From: a virus
Virus record (IMG/VR): IMGVR_UViG_3300042565_003210
Coordinates: 1-20,616 of that record
Strand: one strand, 5' to 3'
DNA: 20,616 nt
Positions within the stretch are counted from its first letter, which is position 1. Each line of letters starts with the position of its first letter. The position numbers were made by a program, and so were the translations under genes. The notes beneath the pieces were generated by a model, which was not told the DNA's origin, searched no databases, and saw nothing but the letters and a program-made list of their open reading frames with translations. Positions 19,608 to 20,616 of the stretch are shown here, in pieces.

Positions 19608-19889
19608 ATGTCGGAAACACAATTAACAGTCGAGGCATTCAAGAACCAGCCAAGGCGATTTCGTCGACCGATCGAAGACGGCGTTTTGCATCCAAACGGA
19701 TCTCAGCTTCGGTACAGGTACGGATGCTACTTTCCAGCGACGGATTTGGTTGTGAACGACATGGGCGGTCGAGGAACTGGAGAGCCGGACAACGTTGAAT
19801 GGTTAGATGGCGAATTGGCTGGCGAGAAATCACCATTCGAAAAACCAAACACGTCGGCACGTTCAGGCATGGGACTGCCGAAGCAGTAA
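19608..19889 (+). CDS. Unknown 93-aa protein
   Basis: ATG at 19608 with AGGA close upstream (GTTAGGAAATG), so the spacing is short. The product starts MSETQLTVEAFKNQPRRFRRPIE, has aromatic and basic strands (QLRYRYGCYFPATDLVVND), and a hydrophilic, probably disordered C-terminus rich in Gly, Glu, Ser and Lys. No family is recognised. Its stop is followed directly by CAGCGG, the start of another intergenic element. Confidence 0.6.
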   Translation: MSETQLTVEAFKNQPRRFRRPIEDGVLHPNGSQLRYRYGCYFPATDLVVNDMGGRGTGEPDNVEWLDGELAGEKSPFEKPNTSARSGMGLPKQ

Positions 19890-19926
19890 CAGCGGTTGTC
19901 GATGACCGGTAGGCGCGGAGAAACCA

Positions 19927-20313
19927 ATGCAAACGGCAGCCGAAGAAATCACAGGCCTTGAATCGTGGACCGAACAGGATTTCGGCTTTTACTGGGATGG
20001 AGACCAGACGCTGCTGCCCAATGGTGAGTGCCTCGGGCGATGTACTAACGGGGCTCATTACGTTGTCGGCATTGTTGGCCGTGGTCAGGTGTTCGGGTTC
20101 TACGATCACGAAAACCCCGGTACGGAGACCGGGGAATTCGCTGGCGGTCATGATTTCGCAGTGATTGACAATCGGTGGATTGTGGATCTGTGGTCGAAAC
20201 ACTTCGCGGGGATCTCAGGCCGATGTGTTTTCGACTTGGAATCTGACGCAGATGCTTCCGAGATTCGACGGCTGTTTGGATGTCGATCGAGGTGGAAATT
20301 GATGTCAGAGTAA
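19927..20313 (+). CDS. Unknown 128-aa protein with HDFAVIDNRWIVD motif
   Basis: ATG at 19927 has CGGAG 7 bases upstream. The protein has an aromatic-rich N-terminus (WTEQDFGFYWDGDQTLLPNGECLGRC), a strand pair YVVGIVGRGQVFGFY, then GGHDFAVIDNRWIVDLWSKHF (about 73-93). A His two residues before an AVID strand, followed by a second strand ending in Asp, recalls the His/Asp half of papain-fold or transglutaminase-like proteins. No convincing partner Cys is seen, other than Cys34 or Cys39. I regard this as suggestive only. The 7-bp inverted repeat at 20115-20134 lies inside the gene. The stop is part of the next intergenic hairpin. Confidence 0.6.
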   Translation: MQTAAEEITGLESWTEQDFGFYWDGDQTLLPNGECLGRCTNGAHYVVGIVGRGQVFGFYDHENPGTETGEFAGGHDFAVIDNRWIVDLWSKHFAGISGRCVFDLESDADASEIRRLFGCRSRWKLMSE

Positions 20314-20336
20314 CAGCGGTGGTGGTGTCCGCTGTT
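20312..20336 (+). repeat. Perfect 8-bp hairpin of the CAGCGG/CCGCTG family across a stop codon
   Basis: AACAGCGG (20312-20319) includes the last two bases of the TAA stop and pairs perfectly with CCGCTGTT (20329-20336) around a 9-base loop. A GGGAG ribosome site and the next start follow at once, so the hairpin could affect coupling between the two genes. Confidence 0.6.
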
Positions 20337-20352
20337 GGTGGGAGAAATGACG

Positions 20353-20559
20353 ATGGACGTTTGGCACGATGATCTTGGTGTTCAGCATGAACAATATGAA
20401 ATGATGGTACTTTTCATTCCTCCCGCTTCCGAAATTCGTCCCGTCTATTCTGCGGTGACTGGTGGTGATGTCGCCACGGCAATGATGGATGTCTATCTCG
20501 GGACGTTGATGGTTCGGTGGTATTCAGTCGTCAGAGATTTGTGTTTGGCAGGGTTCTGA
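20353..20559 (+). CDS. Unknown 68-aa protein
   Basis: I choose ATG at 20353, 8 bases after GGGAG. ATG 20347 is only 2 bases from it, and TTG 20335 lies in the hairpin. The product begins MDVWHDDLGVQHEQYEMM, followed by strand VLFIPPASEIRPVYSA and a hydrophobic helix or strand region (MMDVYLGTLMVRWYSVVRDLCLAGF). It is Met- and Val-rich. No family is recognised. It lies directly downstream of the hairpin at 20312-20336. Confidence 0.55.
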   Translation: MDVWHDDLGVQHEQYEMMVLFIPPASEIRPVYSAVTGGDVATAMMDVYLGTLMVRWYSVVRDLCLAGF

Positions 20560-20602
20560 GGATCGGGTCTGCACTCCGCTGTCCCTATGAAAGAATCGAA
20601 AT

Positions 20603-20616
20603 ATGAGTGAAGCAAA
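20603..20616 (+). CDS. Possible start of a further gene, cut by window end
   Basis: ATG at 20603 (MSEA...) with GAAAGAA about 8 bases upstream continues the rightward run and follows another CTCCGCTG element (20574-20581). Only 14 bases are visible. Confidence 0.25.

Noticed and set aside
20115-20134. Perfect 7-bp inverted repeat CCCCGGT/ACCGGGG
   Set aside because: Inside a coding region with no U-tract; likely a codon coincidence, though it could affect the message.
1-20616. CRISPR array, insertion sequence or rRNA
   Set aside because: No regularly spaced long repeats, transposase motifs, terminal inverted repeats with target duplications, or rRNA-like segments were seen.

Overview
The window looks like about 20.6 kb of the genome of a tailed double-stranded DNA bacteriophage or prophage (Caudoviricetes-like). 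The left part, on the minus strand, holds a terminase large subunit, a Mu-I-like protease/scaffold protein, a decoration-type protein, a probable major capsid protein and a lysis-type block. The right part, on the plus strand, is a run of very small genes such as phages carry in their early regions. Starts are mostly preceded by Shine-Dalgarno sequences and ATGA-type overlaps are common, so the host is a bacterium. The host cannot be named from the sequence. The mix of HA-repeat helicase, YjdI-like ferredoxin, KTSC protein and moderate GC would fit a planctomycete or a similar environmental bacterium, but that is a weak inference.

Layout of the minus strand, in order of transcription (right to left): a small holin-like protein (15136-14867), a tRNA-like gene (14853-14775), a two-segment membrane protein (14702-14193), a lipoprotein (14113-13664), a papain-like cysteine peptidase candidate (13608-12604), a membrane-anchored thioredoxin-like protein (12607-11675), an unknown protein (11678-11196), a single-cluster 4Fe-4S ferredoxin (11171-10851), the terminase (10851-8998) and a KTSC-domain protein (8984-7731). 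Then comes an accessory block (7706-3829): a zinc-binding protein, an XRE regulator with its own promoter and tandem-repeat operator, a small partner gene, a terminator, and a three-gene operon of SF2 helicase with HA repeats, membrane protein and 109-aa protein. A second terminator separates this block from protease/scaffold (3664-2015), decoration protein (1918-1514), capsid (1392-349) and a partial Pro/Val/Glu-repeat protein running off the left edge. No portal gene is visible.

Between 15137 and 16002 is a divergent, partly AT-rich non-coding region. It holds a sigma70-like promoter for the leftward genes and a cluster of GCACAGA repeats, three of them at exact 11-bp intervals. It is a candidate replication origin or control region. 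Rightward from 16003 lie about 14 small genes, mostly unknown. They include an Nfu/NifU-N-like protein, a Cys/His-rich protein, a ribbon-helix-helix-like protein, an HTH-like protein and a pair of tandem paralogues. Many gaps between them carry related hairpins built on CAGCGG/CCGCTG.

The most notable items are these. A 13-bp motif (ATGTSACWTGCAT on the minus strand) lies upstream of four leftward genes or gene groups. The helicase/membrane-protein cassette is bounded by its own control signals. The peptide PGGxNTFVPxF is shared by the capsid N-terminus and the protease/scaffold junction. The terminase P-loop lacks its lysine. The phage carries iron-sulfur and thiol-redox genes. All functional calls come from reading motifs by eye, with no database search.
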